A DNA stretch of 64,000 nucleotides from positions 1-64,000 of the forward strand of contig CAZFPK010000014.1 of assembly GCA_964521025.1 (NCBI GenBank). The letters are read 5' to 3'. This DNA comes from DRTC01 sp964521025. GTDB lineage: Bacteria; Cloacimonadota; Cloacimonadia; Cloacimonadales; TCS61. Of the stretch, positions 45,946 through 56,024 are shown in pieces (the first letter of the stretch is position 1; every line of letters begins with the position of its first letter). The translations under genes were made by a program, and so were the position numbers. A model generated the notes under the pieces. The model worked only from the letters and a program-made list of their open reading frames with translations, did not search any database and had not been told where the DNA came from.

Positions 45946-48900
45946 TTACATACTCTCCAACCTTTTACTCGCTTCCTTCCCCCAATCGCTGTATTTTCCA
46001 TATTTATCTATGATGCGTTCGAAGGTTCTTTTCGCTTTATCTTTTTTGTCGAGATTTATATAAGATTCTCCGGCGCGAAGTTCAGCGGAAGCAGTCCATT
46101 GAGCAAATTCGGAATAATTGTACCCGACTTTCAGGAATTCGGAGATTGCTTTTTCATAATCTTCCTGACCAAAATAAGATTCTCCGATCCAGTAATGGGC
46201 TTCTGCCTGTAATTCTTTTTCGTTTAAAATGGGAATTGCGCGTTCGAACATCTCGATGGATTTCATGTATTTCTTGTCCCGGAAATGGCAGAAAGCAATA
46301 TCGAAAACTGTGGCTGCTTCCAAACCGGAATCTCCCCAACGTTCCAGAATAATTTCATAAGCAGCGATCGCTTTCTGCCATTCTTTGATCGTTTTACAGA
46401 CAAAAGCAAAATTCTTGGCAGCATCGAAAGCTAATTGTCCGTCATCATCTGCTTCGATAACTTTGTAATAATTTTCAAGTGCTTGTTGGAAATTCTCATT
46501 GGAAAAATTTATCGTTCCTAATTTCAGGTGTGCCTGCTTACTCAATTCAGGATCGATGGAATTAGCGACGGTTTTGAAATCTACTTCTGCTTCCTCGATC
46601 TTTTCCTGTTTCAAGCGTGCAATTCCTCTCCGGAAATAGGCAGCGATCTTTGTTTCTGCTTTCAACTCCGGTTTTTTCAATAAATTCTTGAAGATCTTTT
46701 CCCCTTTTTTCGGATCGACTTCGATTTGATAAATTCCTTTATTCAACTCTATTTCATCAAGATCATCTTCAGATAAAATATCTTTGAATTTTTTTGTCAG
46801 AGTTTCTGCTTTTGGTCGATTCTCGATGCGATAAAGTGAAATGATATTTTCTAACGCAACTTGTCGAATATTTTGATAATCCTTAAAATTCTCCCCGAGT
46901 TTATCCACGATGACTTTATAATTCTTTGCTGCATCCAAAAAATCTTCCTGCAGGAAAGAGATATGAGCAAGCATTTTATAATTTTGCAGATTGTTCTTTT
47001 CTTTTTTGACCAACTCATTATATGTGTATTTTGCCATTTCATAATCTCTGGTTTCAAACTGCAGATTTGCTAGTTTCCGTAATGTTTCAATATCCTTTTC
47101 CTTGATGTGCAACAAATATTCTTTAGCTTTTTCTTTGTTTCCGATTTTGAGATAATCATTGGACAAATCGAGATAATAATCATCATCTCTATCCATTCCC
47201 GGAATCAGTTGGGAATACTTTACAGCATCTGTGAAATTTTCATTTTCATGCAGAATCTGGACAAGATACTTAACTGCATTTAAAAATTCTTTGAAATCTT
47301 CGGCATTGTTAACAAGAAATTCCAATTTCGATATTGCTTTATTTTTTTGCCCTTGTTCAGACAAAGTAACTGCAAAGTCAAACCAGGTTTGCGGTTGGTC
47401 GATCGTGATTTTAGATTCTGCCAGATGATAATTTTTCAGAGCACTTTTATAATTTTTCTTCTGAAAATAATAAGCTGCTAAATCTAACTTCAGTTTGAAA
47501 AAATAGCTCCGCTCGATTGTTTTATCTAATATTAATTTTTCTGCAAATAGATAAGTTTTTTCTTTATCCTTTTGATTGGAATAATATCTGATGATCTCAA
47601 GAAGAAACTTGTTTTTCTTTTTCGTATCAGGAAATTCTTCTATAAATCTTTCCATTCTGCTGATAAATTGATGATTTGTCTCTTGCTCCTGATGTAAATC
47701 TTTTTCAATTTTCAATTCATCGAACCACATTTTGTGAGTCTGCGGATTCAATAAATCTATCTTTTCTCCAGCCTTTAATAAATATGATTTTTTATCAAAA
47801 TCTTTACTTTCATATTTTGCTCTTTCCGCTTTATAAAGGTAAATGTTTGCTTGTAAATAGATGTACTCGGGGCTTGTTTTTGAAGATATCAGTTCTTCAA
47901 TCTGATCGATATTTTTTATATCTTCGACTAAAATTGAAATTACTTCATATTGCAGTTTTTCCTTGTTATCATCTTCCAGGTAAAAATAAATCGAATGCAG
48001 CAGATTATAAAATCCACTTTCAAAATCCTTTTGTTTAAATTTTGTTAAGTATTCTTTTTTAGCTGAAATCTCTGCTTTCAATTGCTTATCATTTTCATTT
48101 TCACGATCGATTTTGGATAGTTCTCTGATCGCTTCATTATTTTTCTCAAATTTTTCATAACATAAAGCAGTTTTATATATTGCCGGGATGAAAAAATCCG
48201 ATTGAGAAAATTGTGATGTTATTTGCTGATAATGTGTTATCGCAGTTCTGTGATTCTTGAATTTTTCAAAGTATATATTTCCAATATTAAACAGAATCTG
48301 ATCTTTTTGGGAAAAATCTGAATCCAACAAATCTTGAAGCTGGTTTATTGCGAAACTGAATTTTCCCGTATTTTCCAGAATCCCAGCCCGTAAAAATTTA
48401 CACTCATAAATAATGGAATCATTTTTAGTATCTGCTAAAATTTCATCCAACCTGTTATTTGCTTTTTCATAATTTCTCAAACGATATTCTGCTCGAGCCA
48501 GGTTTAGTTCATAATTTTCTTTCAGATCGCTTTCTTTAAAGACTTTCCTGAAATCCTTTTCTTCTTTGAGAATCTCCTCGATTTTTTTCAATTTCAACTG
48601 ACATTCCGTCTTCAAAATTATATAAAAATCCAGCTGCAGAGAATTATCAAATTTTTGAATCAATTCATTCACATTCGGAAATGCAGATTCATATTGCTCC
48701 AGGACAAAATAATAATCGATCAGTTTCAGTCGAAGTTCTTCTTCGAACTGCCTGGGAATATTGGTTTTTAATTTCAGTGAAAGTGTATCAGCAGCATTTT
48801 GAATTCCCTGTGTTTCAGCGATCAGATCAATTCCCAGGAGCAGAGATTTCCAGCGTATTTCAGCATTGGGAAATTCAGATAAAATTCTTTTTAAAGTATT

Positions 48901-49452
48901 TTCGCATTCAGTCCGCTTATTTACGGAAAAATATGCTTTTGCCATCCAGAAGAGGATTTCCGGAACCTGGCTGCTTTTTTCATAATCCTTTATTAATTTC
49001 TGTCCTTTAACGATAACAGTTTCATAATTTTTTTGCTCGAAAAAACTCTGGATATAATAAGGAAGAGATAGTTCCGTAAATTTCGAAAGCGGATACTTAT
49101 CGATCAAAGTATCAAAATTAAGGAGGGCTTCATTGAGTTTTGCTTGCTTGAATTGCGATAAAGCCAATTTATACAAGATTTTATCTTTAAAAGAGTTGTT
49201 TGGATAACCATCGAGTAAACTCAAATATTTCTCTTCCGCCTGCAGAAATTTCTTCTGCTCAAAAAAGCATTCCCCAATATAAAAAAGTGATTGCTGTGCA
49301 TCTTCCGAAGTTGGAGAAAGAGAAATTATCTTCTCAAATTCGAGGATCGCTTCTTCGTAAAGTCCATCCTCGAATAGTTCCTTTCCGAATTGGAAATCTG
49401 CTGCTAAATTTATCATCAACATCAACAAAAACAGTGATAATATAAATCTCAT
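45946..49452 (-). CDS. large secreted TPR-repeat protein
   Basis: A signal peptide (MRFILSLFLLMLMINLAADF) precedes about 1150 residues that are almost entirely tetratricopeptide repeats, e.g. FGKELFEDGLYEEAILEFEKII at the start and SLFYIGECFFEQKKFLQAEEKY next. Outer-membrane lipoprotein-like or YbgF/BamD-like TPR runs appear at both ends. The start is ATG 49452 with GGAGG 5 bases upstream; the frame opens 24 bases earlier. The role is unknown; a periplasmic scaffold for envelope assembly is plausible. Confidence 0.85.
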   Translation of the reverse strand: MRFILSLFLLMLMINLAADFQFGKELFEDGLYEEAILEFEKIISLSPTSEDAQQSLFYIGECFFEQKKFLQAEEKYLSLLDGYPNNSFKDKILYKLALSQFKQAKLNEALLNFDTLIDKYPLSKFTELSLPYYIQSFFEQKNYETVIVKGQKLIKDYEKSSQVPEILFWMAKAYFSVNKRTECENTLKRILSEFPNAEIRWKSLLLGIDLIAETQGIQNAADTLSLKLKTNIPRQFEEELRLKLIDYYFVLEQYESAFPNVNELIQKFDNSLQLDFYIILKTECQLKLKKIEEILKEEKDFRKVFKESDLKENYELNLARAEYRLRNYEKANNRLDEILADTKNDSIIYECKFLRAGILENTGKFSFAINQLQDLLDSDFSQKDQILFNIGNIYFEKFKNHRTAITHYQQITSQFSQSDFFIPAIYKTALCYEKFEKNNEAIRELSKIDRENENDKQLKAEISAKKEYLTKFKQKDFESGFYNLLHSIYFYLEDDNKEKLQYEVISILVEDIKNIDQIEELISSKTSPEYIYLQANIYLYKAERAKYESKDFDKKSYLLKAGEKIDLLNPQTHKMWFDELKIEKDLHQEQETNHQFISRMERFIEEFPDTKKKNKFLLEIIRYYSNQKDKEKTYLFAEKLILDKTIERSYFFKLKLDLAAYYFQKKNYKSALKNYHLAESKITIDQPQTWFDFAVTLSEQGQKNKAISKLEFLVNNAEDFKEFLNAVKYLVQILHENENFTDAVKYSQLIPGMDRDDDYYLDLSNDYLKIGNKEKAKEYLLHIKEKDIETLRKLANLQFETRDYEMAKYTYNELVKKEKNNLQNYKMLAHISFLQEDFLDAAKNYKVIVDKLGENFKDYQNIRQVALENIISLYRIENRPKAETLTKKFKDILSEDDLDEIELNKGIYQIEVDPKKGEKIFKNLLKKPELKAETKIAAYFRRGIARLKQEKIEEAEVDFKTVANSIDPELSKQAHLKLGTINFSNENFQQALENYYKVIEADDDGQLAFDAAKNFAFVCKTIKEWQKAIAAYEIILERWGDSGLEAATVFDIAFCHFRDKKYMKSIEMFERAIPILNEKELQAEAHYWIGESYFGQEDYEKAISEFLKVGYNYSEFAQWTASAELRAGESYINLDKKDKAKRTFERIIDKYGKYSDWGKEASKRLESM

Positions 49453-49573
49453 CAAATCCTCCAGAGTTGTCTCCAAAGTTTGAGAAAAGAGAATTGTGTC
49501 AATTTAGAATTGTCATTTTGATTGACAATCAATCCAATATTTTAGTTTTAGCAAAAAATTTTCAGGGAATTTG

Positions 49574-50321
49574 ATGTTATTTATTTTATTGTTTTTCGTC
49601 GGACTTACCGCCGGATTTATGAACACACTTGCCGGAGGAGGTTCTGTTCTCGTTCTCCCGGTTTTGATCCTTTCCGGAATCCCGTCTCCAATTGCCAATG
49701 CGACAAATAGAGTTGCTATCCTGATCCAGAATATTACAGCAACTTCCAATTTTCATAAACATAATATCCTAGAAGTAAAACCTGTTTTTCATATCACGAT
49801 CGCAGCAGTTTTGGGAGCGATAATCGGTTCCATTTTTGTGATTAAAATCAGTTCTGATATTTTCGATAAAGTATTGGGAGTAGTTTTTCTTTTTTATACT
49901 TTTTATTATGCTGCGACCGCATAAACAGAAAAACAGGTTCACAAAAATTTTGCCAAAATGGCTGGAATTCCTCATCTTCTTGATCCTCGGATTTTACGGA
50001 GGTTTTATCCAGGCTGGCGTAGGATTTGTCTTCCTGGCAACCTTGAACTTGATCGAAGAATTCAGTCTCATCAAAGCAAATGCGGTAAAAGTTTTCATAA
50101 TTATGTGCTACACTTTTTTTGCGGTTCTGATCTTCGCCATTTCCGGTAAGATCATCTGGAAATACGGGCTTATCCTTTCTGCCGGAAATATTATCGGAGC
50201 TTATATCGGTGTCAAAACTGCGATCAGGAAAGGTGAGAAATTCGTGAGAATCGTACTGACGATGGCGATAGTTATTGTCTGCTTGAAGTTATTCGGGATT
50301 ATGAGACTGCTTTCAGAATGA
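49574..50321 (+). pseudogene. TauE/SafE (TSUP) family transporter with a frameshift
   Basis: Two overlapping frames together encode one TSUP-type membrane transporter of about 248 residues: the first half (AGFMNTLAGGGSVLVLPVL) runs to TAA 49924, the second (FYGGFIQAGVGFVFLATL) continues from about 49905. Removing one T from the run at 49900-49904 restores the reading (LFYTFIMLRPHK). Both half-motifs of the family are intact, so the break is recent or a sequencing error. ATG 49574 follows AGGGAA. TSUP proteins export sulfite or organosulfonates; the substrate here is unknown. Confidence 0.85.
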
Positions 50322-50382
50322 CAAAATCAAACTTTTAAAAAACTATTAAATTCATTAAAAATTCAAAACTTATTCATGAAAT

Positions 50383-51618
50383 TTAATGAAATCTCTGCTC
50401 GATCTTGTTGAAAATCCCTTCCCAACTTTTATCTTTTAAGAATTCAGTTAAATCCGGTTTCTGCTTTTCAGAAAGATAATTTTGAATTTGCTCAATGAGA
50501 GCGAGTTCAAATCTTTTCTCAAAACCGGGCAGATCTTCCTCATAAGGAACATCCTTATTTTTCAAACGAGGAAGTTGAACATAATTGATGATTCCTGTTT
50601 GATTTATCTCTTCTCCTATCCATTCTTTCAATCCGGGGAAATCAGTTGAAACAACCCGCAATCCGCAGGCTAATGCTTCGACAATGACCAATCCCAAACC
50701 TTCGTAAAAAGAAGGCAACACGAAAATATCAGATTTGCGGAAAATATCTCCCAACTCGGATTGGGAAACAGAACCTGCGAACTTTACCGGTTTGGAACAT
50801 TTTTTGGCAAAATTCCGGATTTGCTGTTCTTCCGCTCCGCTTCCCGATCCAATTAATATGAGTTCAAATTTTCTTTTCTCAAAATTTTTCCGGTCATAAA
50901 TTCTTAATAATGACATAACACCTTTGGCAAAACTCAATTTCCCGCAATAGACGATTTTTATTTTCTGATTCGGAACAAATTTCGAACTACGAATTTTATC
51001 AGGATAGAAAATTTCAGGATTATATGCTCCACCGATGACTGTTATTTTACTTTCTGATATTCCGTATTGCCTGATGATCTCATCTTTTTGGAATTTTGTT
51101 AAAGCGAAGATCCGGTCGAATTTATTACTTCTCGAGATAATATGTTCAGAGAATTGTTCCGCCAGCTTTAGTTGTCTTAAACCGGTGCCATGAGAAATAA
51201 CAAATAGCGTGATTTTGGGGAATAATTCTCTCACATAAGTTGAAAGAATCCATAAATGATGGGAGATGACAAAATCCGGATTGAAATTCTCAAAAGCATT
51301 TTGGATTTGATGATTAAAAGCGGATATCCATTTTCCCAGCATTTGGTCTGTCATTTCTTGATAGCGTGTGCTTTGATAAGGCATTACATCGCTCATACCG
51401 ACAACCGGAAAGGGAAGTTCTTCGGTTTCAAATCGAACAGGAAACAACTTTATATCTTCTCCAAACTCAAATGATTCTATTCGATCAATTTGTGAAATTC
51501 CAACGATTACTGCCTGTTCATAATCCTTTTTGGATGCTTCTTTGAGAAGTGATTGCAGGAAAATCCCGCTGCCTGTATTTCCCGGTTTCTGTGCTAAAAT
51601 GTGAAGGATTTTGTTCAT
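50383..51618 (-). CDS. family 4 glycosyltransferase
   Basis: A 411-residue GT-B enzyme. The N-terminal half has LAQKPGNTGSGIFLQSL; the C-terminal donor domain has KIVYCGKLSFAKGV, SDIFVLPSFYEGLGLVIVEALACG, and the E-x7-E pattern that binds the sugar nucleotide. It would transfer a sugar to a cell-surface glycan or small molecule; donor and acceptor cannot be told. The ribosome site is weak. It is not in a larger polysaccharide cluster in this window. Confidence 0.88.
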   Translation of the reverse strand: MNKILHILAQKPGNTGSGIFLQSLLKEASKKDYEQAVIVGISQIDRIESFEFGEDIKLFPVRFETEELPFPVVGMSDVMPYQSTRYQEMTDQMLGKWISAFNHQIQNAFENFNPDFVISHHLWILSTYVRELFPKITLFVISHGTGLRQLKLAEQFSEHIISRSNKFDRIFALTKFQKDEIIRQYGISESKITVIGGAYNPEIFYPDKIRSSKFVPNQKIKIVYCGKLSFAKGVMSLLRIYDRKNFEKRKFELILIGSGSGAEEQQIRNFAKKCSKPVKFAGSVSQSELGDIFRKSDIFVLPSFYEGLGLVIVEALACGLRVVSTDFPGLKEWIGEEINQTGIINYVQLPRLKNKDVPYEEDLPGFEKRFELALIEQIQNYLSEKQKPDLTEFLKDKSWEGIFNKIEQRFH

Positions 51619-51643
51619 GGATCTAATCTTGAAATTGCTTTGT

Positions 51644-52015
51644 TCAGATAATCAAATATATAGTAACAAACAATTGAATTAGAGATACAATCAGGATCGA
51701 TAAAAGAATGAATTTTGAGATAGGTTTATTAAACTCGTTTCGACCTTTCTTCAGAAAATATGTATGGATGGAAAATGCAAATAGACCTGTAAAACATAAG
51801 ATTAAGGAAAATATCAAACCTGTTAGTGACTGTCTATAAACTAAAATCAGTCCATAAATAATAATGAATAAAAAAGGAAAGTGGAGCAACAAGAATCCGG
51901 TAATATCTCCCGGAATTTTGAATAATTCCCATTCTTTCCAGTAAGCAGAATCAATTTCATGATTGATCAATAATATAGTATTTATTAAATACAACCAAAA
52001 TAAAAAATCGTTCAA
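51644..52015 (-). CDS. small four-helix membrane protein (DUF6713-like)
   Basis: A 123-residue protein with about four membrane helices and the motif LINHEIDSAYWKEWELF in the first loop, which resembles DUF6713-type proteins (xHExD...EW). The function is unknown. It begins with TTG 52015, with GGGAG 7 bases upstream, the only usable start. It sits upstream of the glycosyltransferase, 25 bases away, and may share its transcript. Confidence 0.7.
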   Translation of the reverse strand: MNDFLFWLYLINTILLINHEIDSAYWKEWELFKIPGDITGFLLLHFPFLFIIIYGLILVYRQSLTGLIFSLILCFTGLFAFSIHTYFLKKGRNEFNKPISKFILLSILIVSLIQLFVTIYLII

Positions 52016-52114
52016 TTATTTCTCCCAAGTTGCGTTGGTTGATTAACTCAACTTTTTCAAGAACAGTGTGAATTTTGGACATCTCCAATTTTGAGATGAT
52101 CAAGCAGTTTTAAG

Positions 52115-52161
52115 CTGCAGATTCTTCGGAAGAACTCCTTTGGGAGAATCCTCAGAATGAC
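52115..52161. repeat. 'gcagattcttcg ... ctcagaatgaca' element (copy 1)
   Basis: About 47 bases that recur at 53125-53171 with the same ends and a different inner hairpin-like centre (ggaagaactcctttgggag). A weaker relative is near 37951-38028. Such text is common in intergenic DNA of many bacteria and probably marks small interspersed repeats. Confidence 0.65.
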
Positions 52162-52168
52162 AAAATAT

Positions 52169-52963
52169 TTAACTTCTTTTATAATATGTCATCGCTTCCG
52201 GTAGTAATTTCTGCAAATTACTAATCCTCGTCTGATCAGAGGGATGTGTACTCATAAATTCCGGAATGGAAGCACCTTTCATTTCCGACATTCTCTGCCA
52301 GAAAGCAATTGCTTCCTCCGGATTATATCCAGCCATTGCCATAAAGATCAAACCGAGATGATCTGCTTCGTTTTCATGCAATCTGCTGAATGGAAGCATA
52401 TAACCGAATTGAGCTCCGACCCCGAAAGCAGTCATCCAGAGTTGCTGCGTTTCCTGCGGTTTTTGTTCCAATGCTTTTGCCAGAGCCATTCCTCCCATTT
52501 GCGTTACCAATCCCTGACTCATCCTTTCACTACCGTGTCCGGCAATCGCATGTGCAATCTCGTGTCCCATCACAACTGCCAAACCTGTTTCAGTTTTGGT
52601 GATGGGTAGAATTCCGGTGTAAACAACGACTTTTCCACCCGGCATACACCAGGCATTGACATCTTTGCTTTCGACCAGGTTGAATTCCCAAGCATAACCT
52701 TTCAATTGGTTGGACATCCCTTTTTCGGCAAAATACTTTTCAACTGCTTTCTGTATATTTTTACCGACTCTTTTCACCATTCCGGCTTGTTTAGTTTTTT
52801 CGATAACTTTATTGGATTTCAGGAAATTTCCATACTCCTGGAAACTCATGGAATTGATGGTTTCTGTGGGAATAATATTGAATGATTTTCTGCCGGTAAT
52901 GGGAACAGTAGAGCACGAAATAAGGAAAATTATCAATAAAAAAAGTGCTAAAAATTTCCGCAT
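52169..52963 (-). CDS. M48-family metallopeptidase lipoprotein
   Basis: A lipoprotein signal with C17 (FLISC) precedes a 264-residue peptidase. The zinc motif HEIAH is at 134-138 and the third ligand glutamate is in HENEADHLGLIFMAMAGYNP (about 197). This layout matches the periplasmic LoiP/YcaL-type M48 group that degrades or checks outer-membrane proteins. The ATG is preceded by GGGGAGG. It probably works in envelope quality control; specificity is unknown. Confidence 0.92.
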   Translation of the reverse strand: MRKFLALFLLIIFLISCSTVPITGRKSFNIIPTETINSMSFQEYGNFLKSNKVIEKTKQAGMVKRVGKNIQKAVEKYFAEKGMSNQLKGYAWEFNLVESKDVNAWCMPGGKVVVYTGILPITKTETGLAVVMGHEIAHAIAGHGSERMSQGLVTQMGGMALAKALEQKPQETQQLWMTAFGVGAQFGYMLPFSRLHENEADHLGLIFMAMAGYNPEEAIAFWQRMSEMKGASIPEFMSTHPSDQTRISNLQKLLPEAMTYYKRS

Positions 52964-53124
52964 TTTTCCTCCCCTAATTTAATTTCTGTCATTCTGTTTT
53001 GTCATCATGCTTCATAATATGAGGAATTTGATTTTCTTTCTTTTCAAATTCCCCAAATCCAGGAACATTCTCGCTTTTCTCACAAATTAGTAGATTCAAG
53101 TTTCGGAATGTGATTGCGTTTTAG

Positions 53125-53171
53125 TTGCAGATTCTTCGTGAAATTTCCTTTGTGAGATCGCTCAGAATGAC
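53125..53171. repeat. 'gcagattcttcg ... ctcagaatgaca' element (copy 2)
   Basis: A second copy of the element at 52115-52161, with 'tgaaatttcctttgtgagatcg' type centre. It lies in the gap after the nitroreductase gene end and before the M48 gene, so the M48 gene has one copy near each end. Confidence 0.65.
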
Positions 53172-53179
53172 AGTATGAT

Positions 53180-53758
53180 TTATTCTCTCTCCAAATTGTC
53201 ATTAATCGTACATCGATCGATGGAAACAAACTGATCATTTTCCAGTCTCGGAGGTCGTTCTTCCTCCAGAATTTTTTGTTTTTCGTTCAAATCGGGATCG
53301 ATTTCCTCTGATTTTTTTCCTATGACCAGAATTGTCAGCAATTTCATCTTTTCGGGAATATGCAAAATATTTTTTATTTTTTTATTTTTGAATCCGGCGA
53401 TTGGGTGAACAACCAATCCCATTTCTGTTGCTCGCAGAATCATAAAAGCAGTTGCCAAACCAGTATCGAAATTTGCATATTTCCTGTTTTTAATAATGCA
53501 ATCGAGATTTTTGTGAGTATAAACCGCAATCAGAAGAGATGCTTTGCAGCACCATTCATTTCCTTTCTTCAGAGCAGTGAAACATTGTTCCAATACATCT
53601 TTATCTCCGACGAAAACAAATCTCCACGGCTGTTTATTAAAGCATGATGGAGCGAATTTCGCCGCCCTTGCGAGTTCAGCGATGATTTCATTCGTGACTT
53701 TAAAAGGTTCCAAAGAACGATAGGATCTTCGTTGTTCGATTATTTCTTTAACTGTCAT
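53180..53758 (-). CDS. nitroreductase-family protein
   Basis: An FMN-dependent oxidoreductase of about 192 residues. The start EIIEQRRSYRSLEPF and PSCFNKQPWRFVFVGD are typical FMN-binding parts, and GLVVHPIAGF lies in the second half. Such enzymes reduce nitro compounds, quinones or other electrophiles with NAD(P)H; the substrate is unknown. Its ATG overlaps the stop codon of the racemase gene (ATGA), so the pair is co-translated. Confidence 0.9.
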   Translation of the reverse strand: MTVKEIIEQRRSYRSLEPFKVTNEIIAELARAAKFAPSCFNKQPWRFVFVGDKDVLEQCFTALKKGNEWCCKASLLIAVYTHKNLDCIIKNRKYANFDTGLATAFMILRATEMGLVVHPIAGFKNKKIKNILHIPEKMKLLTILVIGKKSEEIDPDLNEKQKILEEERPPRLENDQFVSIDRCTINDNLERE

Positions 53759-54456
53759 TTTTCCTCGAAAGTTTTTAGAGCAAATTCGACTGCTGCTTTT
53801 GCATGTATTTCCAGAGTATCAAAAATTGGAATATTTGCATCTTGCTGTTTTATAAGCAACGGAATTTCAGTACATCCTAAGATCACACCTTGAGCATTTT
53901 TCTTTTCTAATTTTTTGATGATTTCAATAAATTTCTTCTTCGATAAAATATCGAATCTACCAAGACAAAGTTCTTTAAAAATAACCCGGTGAATAAATTC
54001 TCTATCTTCTTTTCCTGGGATTATCACTTTAATATCGAATTGCCGGTTCAGTCTCTTTCTGTAAAAATCATCCGTCATCGTGGATTTTGTTCCGAGTAAT
54101 CCGACTTTCGTCAATCCTTTTTCTTTTATCTTTCCGGCAGTTACATCAGCGATATGCAGGATGGGAATATTCACTTTTTCCTGAACTTGTTCTGCAGCTT
54201 TATGCATTGTATTGGCACAAATGAGAATAAAGTCCGCTCCGGCTCTTTCAAGAGTTTCCGCAGCATCGATCAATTTTTTAAAAATTTGAGTCCAGTCATT
54301 TACCAAACTGTAAATCTCTTCAAAATCAAAGGAATAAAGCAGGATCTTTGCGGAATGTTTTTTTCCTAATTTCCGATTTACCGTTTGATTGATGATGCGA
54401 TAATATTCTTTAGTCGATTCCCAGCTGGTTCCTCCGATTAGTCCAATCGTTTTCAT
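53755..54456 (-). CDS. aspartate/glutamate racemase family protein
   Basis: A 233-residue PLP-independent racemase with the two catalytic cysteines C80 (LICANTMHK) and C195 (LGCTEIPLL). The N-terminal GLIGGTSWEST and C-terminal parts match the aspartate racemase/YgeA group. It may supply D-amino acids for the cell wall or act on other amino acids. No strong ribosome site is visible. It overlaps the nitroreductase gene by 4 bases. Confidence 0.9.
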   Translation of the reverse strand: MKTIGLIGGTSWESTKEYYRIINQTVNRKLGKKHSAKILLYSFDFEEIYSLVNDWTQIFKKLIDAAETLERAGADFILICANTMHKAAEQVQEKVNIPILHIADVTAGKIKEKGLTKVGLLGTKSTMTDDFYRKRLNRQFDIKVIIPGKEDREFIHRVIFKELCLGRFDILSKKKFIEIIKKLEKKNAQGVILGCTEIPLLIKQQDANIPIFDTLEIHAKAAVEFALKTFEEK

Positions 54457-54519
54457 AATGCAGAACAGAATTATATTCTGTTAGTTTTTTCCTTTTTCAC
54501 AGATTCCAAATCTGTGTTA

Positions 54520-54999
54520 CTATTTCATTCCAAACCAGGGACCTTCATCCAGAACTTGGAGAAAATAATCTTTATCTTCCTTTTTCTTGATTTCCTGTCC
54601 GGCTTCTTTAGCCATTTTATAATATTTTTCGCTTTCTTCTTTTCTGCCATTTAGAGCTAAAGCTCTGGCAAAGCACTCGAAAGCAAAACCTTTCCTGAAG
54701 TCTCCGATCTTGTGTTTTTCAGTTAATTCCACACAAATCTTTGCATGATGAAGAGCAGCTTCCGGTCTTTTCAGAATAGTATAAACATGAGAACACATCC
54801 ATTCACCATTCTGGATATTTTCCGGAGTTCCTATCCTGCTCCAATGGTATAAAGATGAATGCGCGGTATTGATCATCATTTCATCATCTTCCGGAGTTCT
54901 GTCTTTTTTCTCCAACAAATCCCAGGTATAATTATACAAACCGGCAGCAAAAGCCTGATGGGCTTCTCTTACTGTCATTTTCCTTTCTCCTTTTTGCAT
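54520..54999 (-). CDS. hypothetical TPR-like protein
   Basis: A soluble helical protein. The helix pairs (NTAHSSLYHWSRIGTPENIQ, GFAFECFARALALNGRKEES) resemble tetratricopeptide repeats, and the C-terminus ends EGPWFGMK. The start is set at ATG 54999 with GAGGAG upstream; ATG 54978 with its own AGGAG is equally possible, and an upstream in-frame start is less likely. No function recognised. It stands apart from its neighbours. Confidence 0.65.
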   Translation of the reverse strand: MQKGERKMTVREAHQAFAAGLYNYTWDLLEKKDRTPEDDEMMINTAHSSLYHWSRIGTPENIQNGEWMCSHVYTILKRPEAALHHAKICVELTEKHKIGDFRKGFAFECFARALALNGRKEESEKYYKMAKEAGQEIKKKEDKDYFLQVLDEGPWFGMK

Positions 55000-55238
55000 G
55001 ATTTTCTCCTCTTTATAATCTATAATTGAGTCCACTCTAAAAACATTATTTTAGATAAAATGAAACTGTTGAAACAGTTAAAGTGTTTTTCTATTTTCAT
55101 TAACCATCAACTTAAGTTGGTGGTTAATAATAAGATAGAGACCTCCAACCGATTCATCGGTTTCAAATTAACTAATGAATTTTCTAACATATCATTAATT
55201 ATTACCTTTTCAGATTAAATTCATAATTATTATCAAAA

Positions 55239-56024
55239 TCATTCAAAATCTATCAATTCGATGTCAAAAGTCAGTTCTGCTTTTGGAGGTATTTTTGGAG
55301 GTCTTCCCGGTTCACCGTAAGCAAGTTCATAAGGAATAATAAACCTGATCTTTCCACCTTTTTTCATGAAAGAAACTCCTTCATCCCAACCTTTGATGAC
55401 TTTTCCAGCTCCCAACTCGAACTTAAATGGTTGTCCTCTTTCCACCGAAGAATCGAACATTGTGCCATCAGCGAGATAACCGCTGTAATGAACGGTAACC
55501 ATATCCCCTTCTTGTGGAGATTCTCCTTCGCCTGGAATTATTACATAAAATTTTAAACCGGTTTGGGAATATATGGCATCGATTCCTTTAGTATTGAAAG
55601 GTTTATATTTCGGAGCTTTGATTGTATCGACCAATTCCACATCGAAGATCAATGTCGCATGGGAAGGGATCTTTCCAAAACTTTTTTCTCCATAACCTAA
55701 TTCGGGAGGAATGACCAAAGTAGCTTTATCTCCTACTCTTAATAAAGCAATTCCCTCATCCCATCCTTTGATCACACGACCTGCTCCTAATTCAAATTCA
55801 AATGGTTGACCCCTCTCGATCGAACTATCGAAAACTTCGCCATTTTCCAGTTTGCCGGTATAATGAACTTTTACTTTGTCGCCTATATTTGCTTGTTCTC
55901 CGCTTCCCGACTCTGTTATTTTGTATTTTAAACCGGTTTCGGTTGTGATGTATTCGGCGGCTATTTTAGAACCGAACAGGGACAAAATTAACAGTAGAGA
56001 AAATAATTTGCACTTGTTTCTCAT
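55239..56024 (-). CDS. secreted double-domain FKBP-type peptidyl-prolyl isomerase
   Basis: A signal peptide (KLFSLLLILSLFGSKIAAEY) precedes two tandem FKBP domains, each with VHYTGKLENGEVFDSSIERGQPFEF-like text; the second reads VHYSGYLADGTMFDSS. FKBP isomerases speed proline turns during folding; here the exported protein would act in the periplasm. ATG 56024 follows AAGGAG; the frame extends further upstream without a site. Two domains in one chain of 261 residues is less usual than one. Confidence 0.93.
   Translation of the reverse strand: MRNKCKLFSLLLILSLFGSKIAAEYITTETGLKYKITESGSGEQANIGDKVKVHYTGKLENGEVFDSSIERGQPFEFELGAGRVIKGWDEGIALLRVGDKATLVIPPELGYGEKSFGKIPSHATLIFDVELVDTIKAPKYKPFNTKGIDAIYSQTGLKFYVIIPGEGESPQEGDMVTVHYSGYLADGTMFDSSVERGQPFKFELGAGKVIKGWDEGVSFMKKGGKIRFIIPYELAYGEPGRPPKIPPKAELTFDIELIDFE

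Noticed and set aside
49900..49910. Programmed frameshift site in the TSUP gene
   Set aside because: No slippery heptamer with downstream structure is evident and the family is not known for frameshifting; mutation or sequencing error is simpler.
53180..54456. Nitroreductase-racemase pair as a new pathway
   Set aside because: They are coupled by overlap, but both are broad families and nothing links their substrates.
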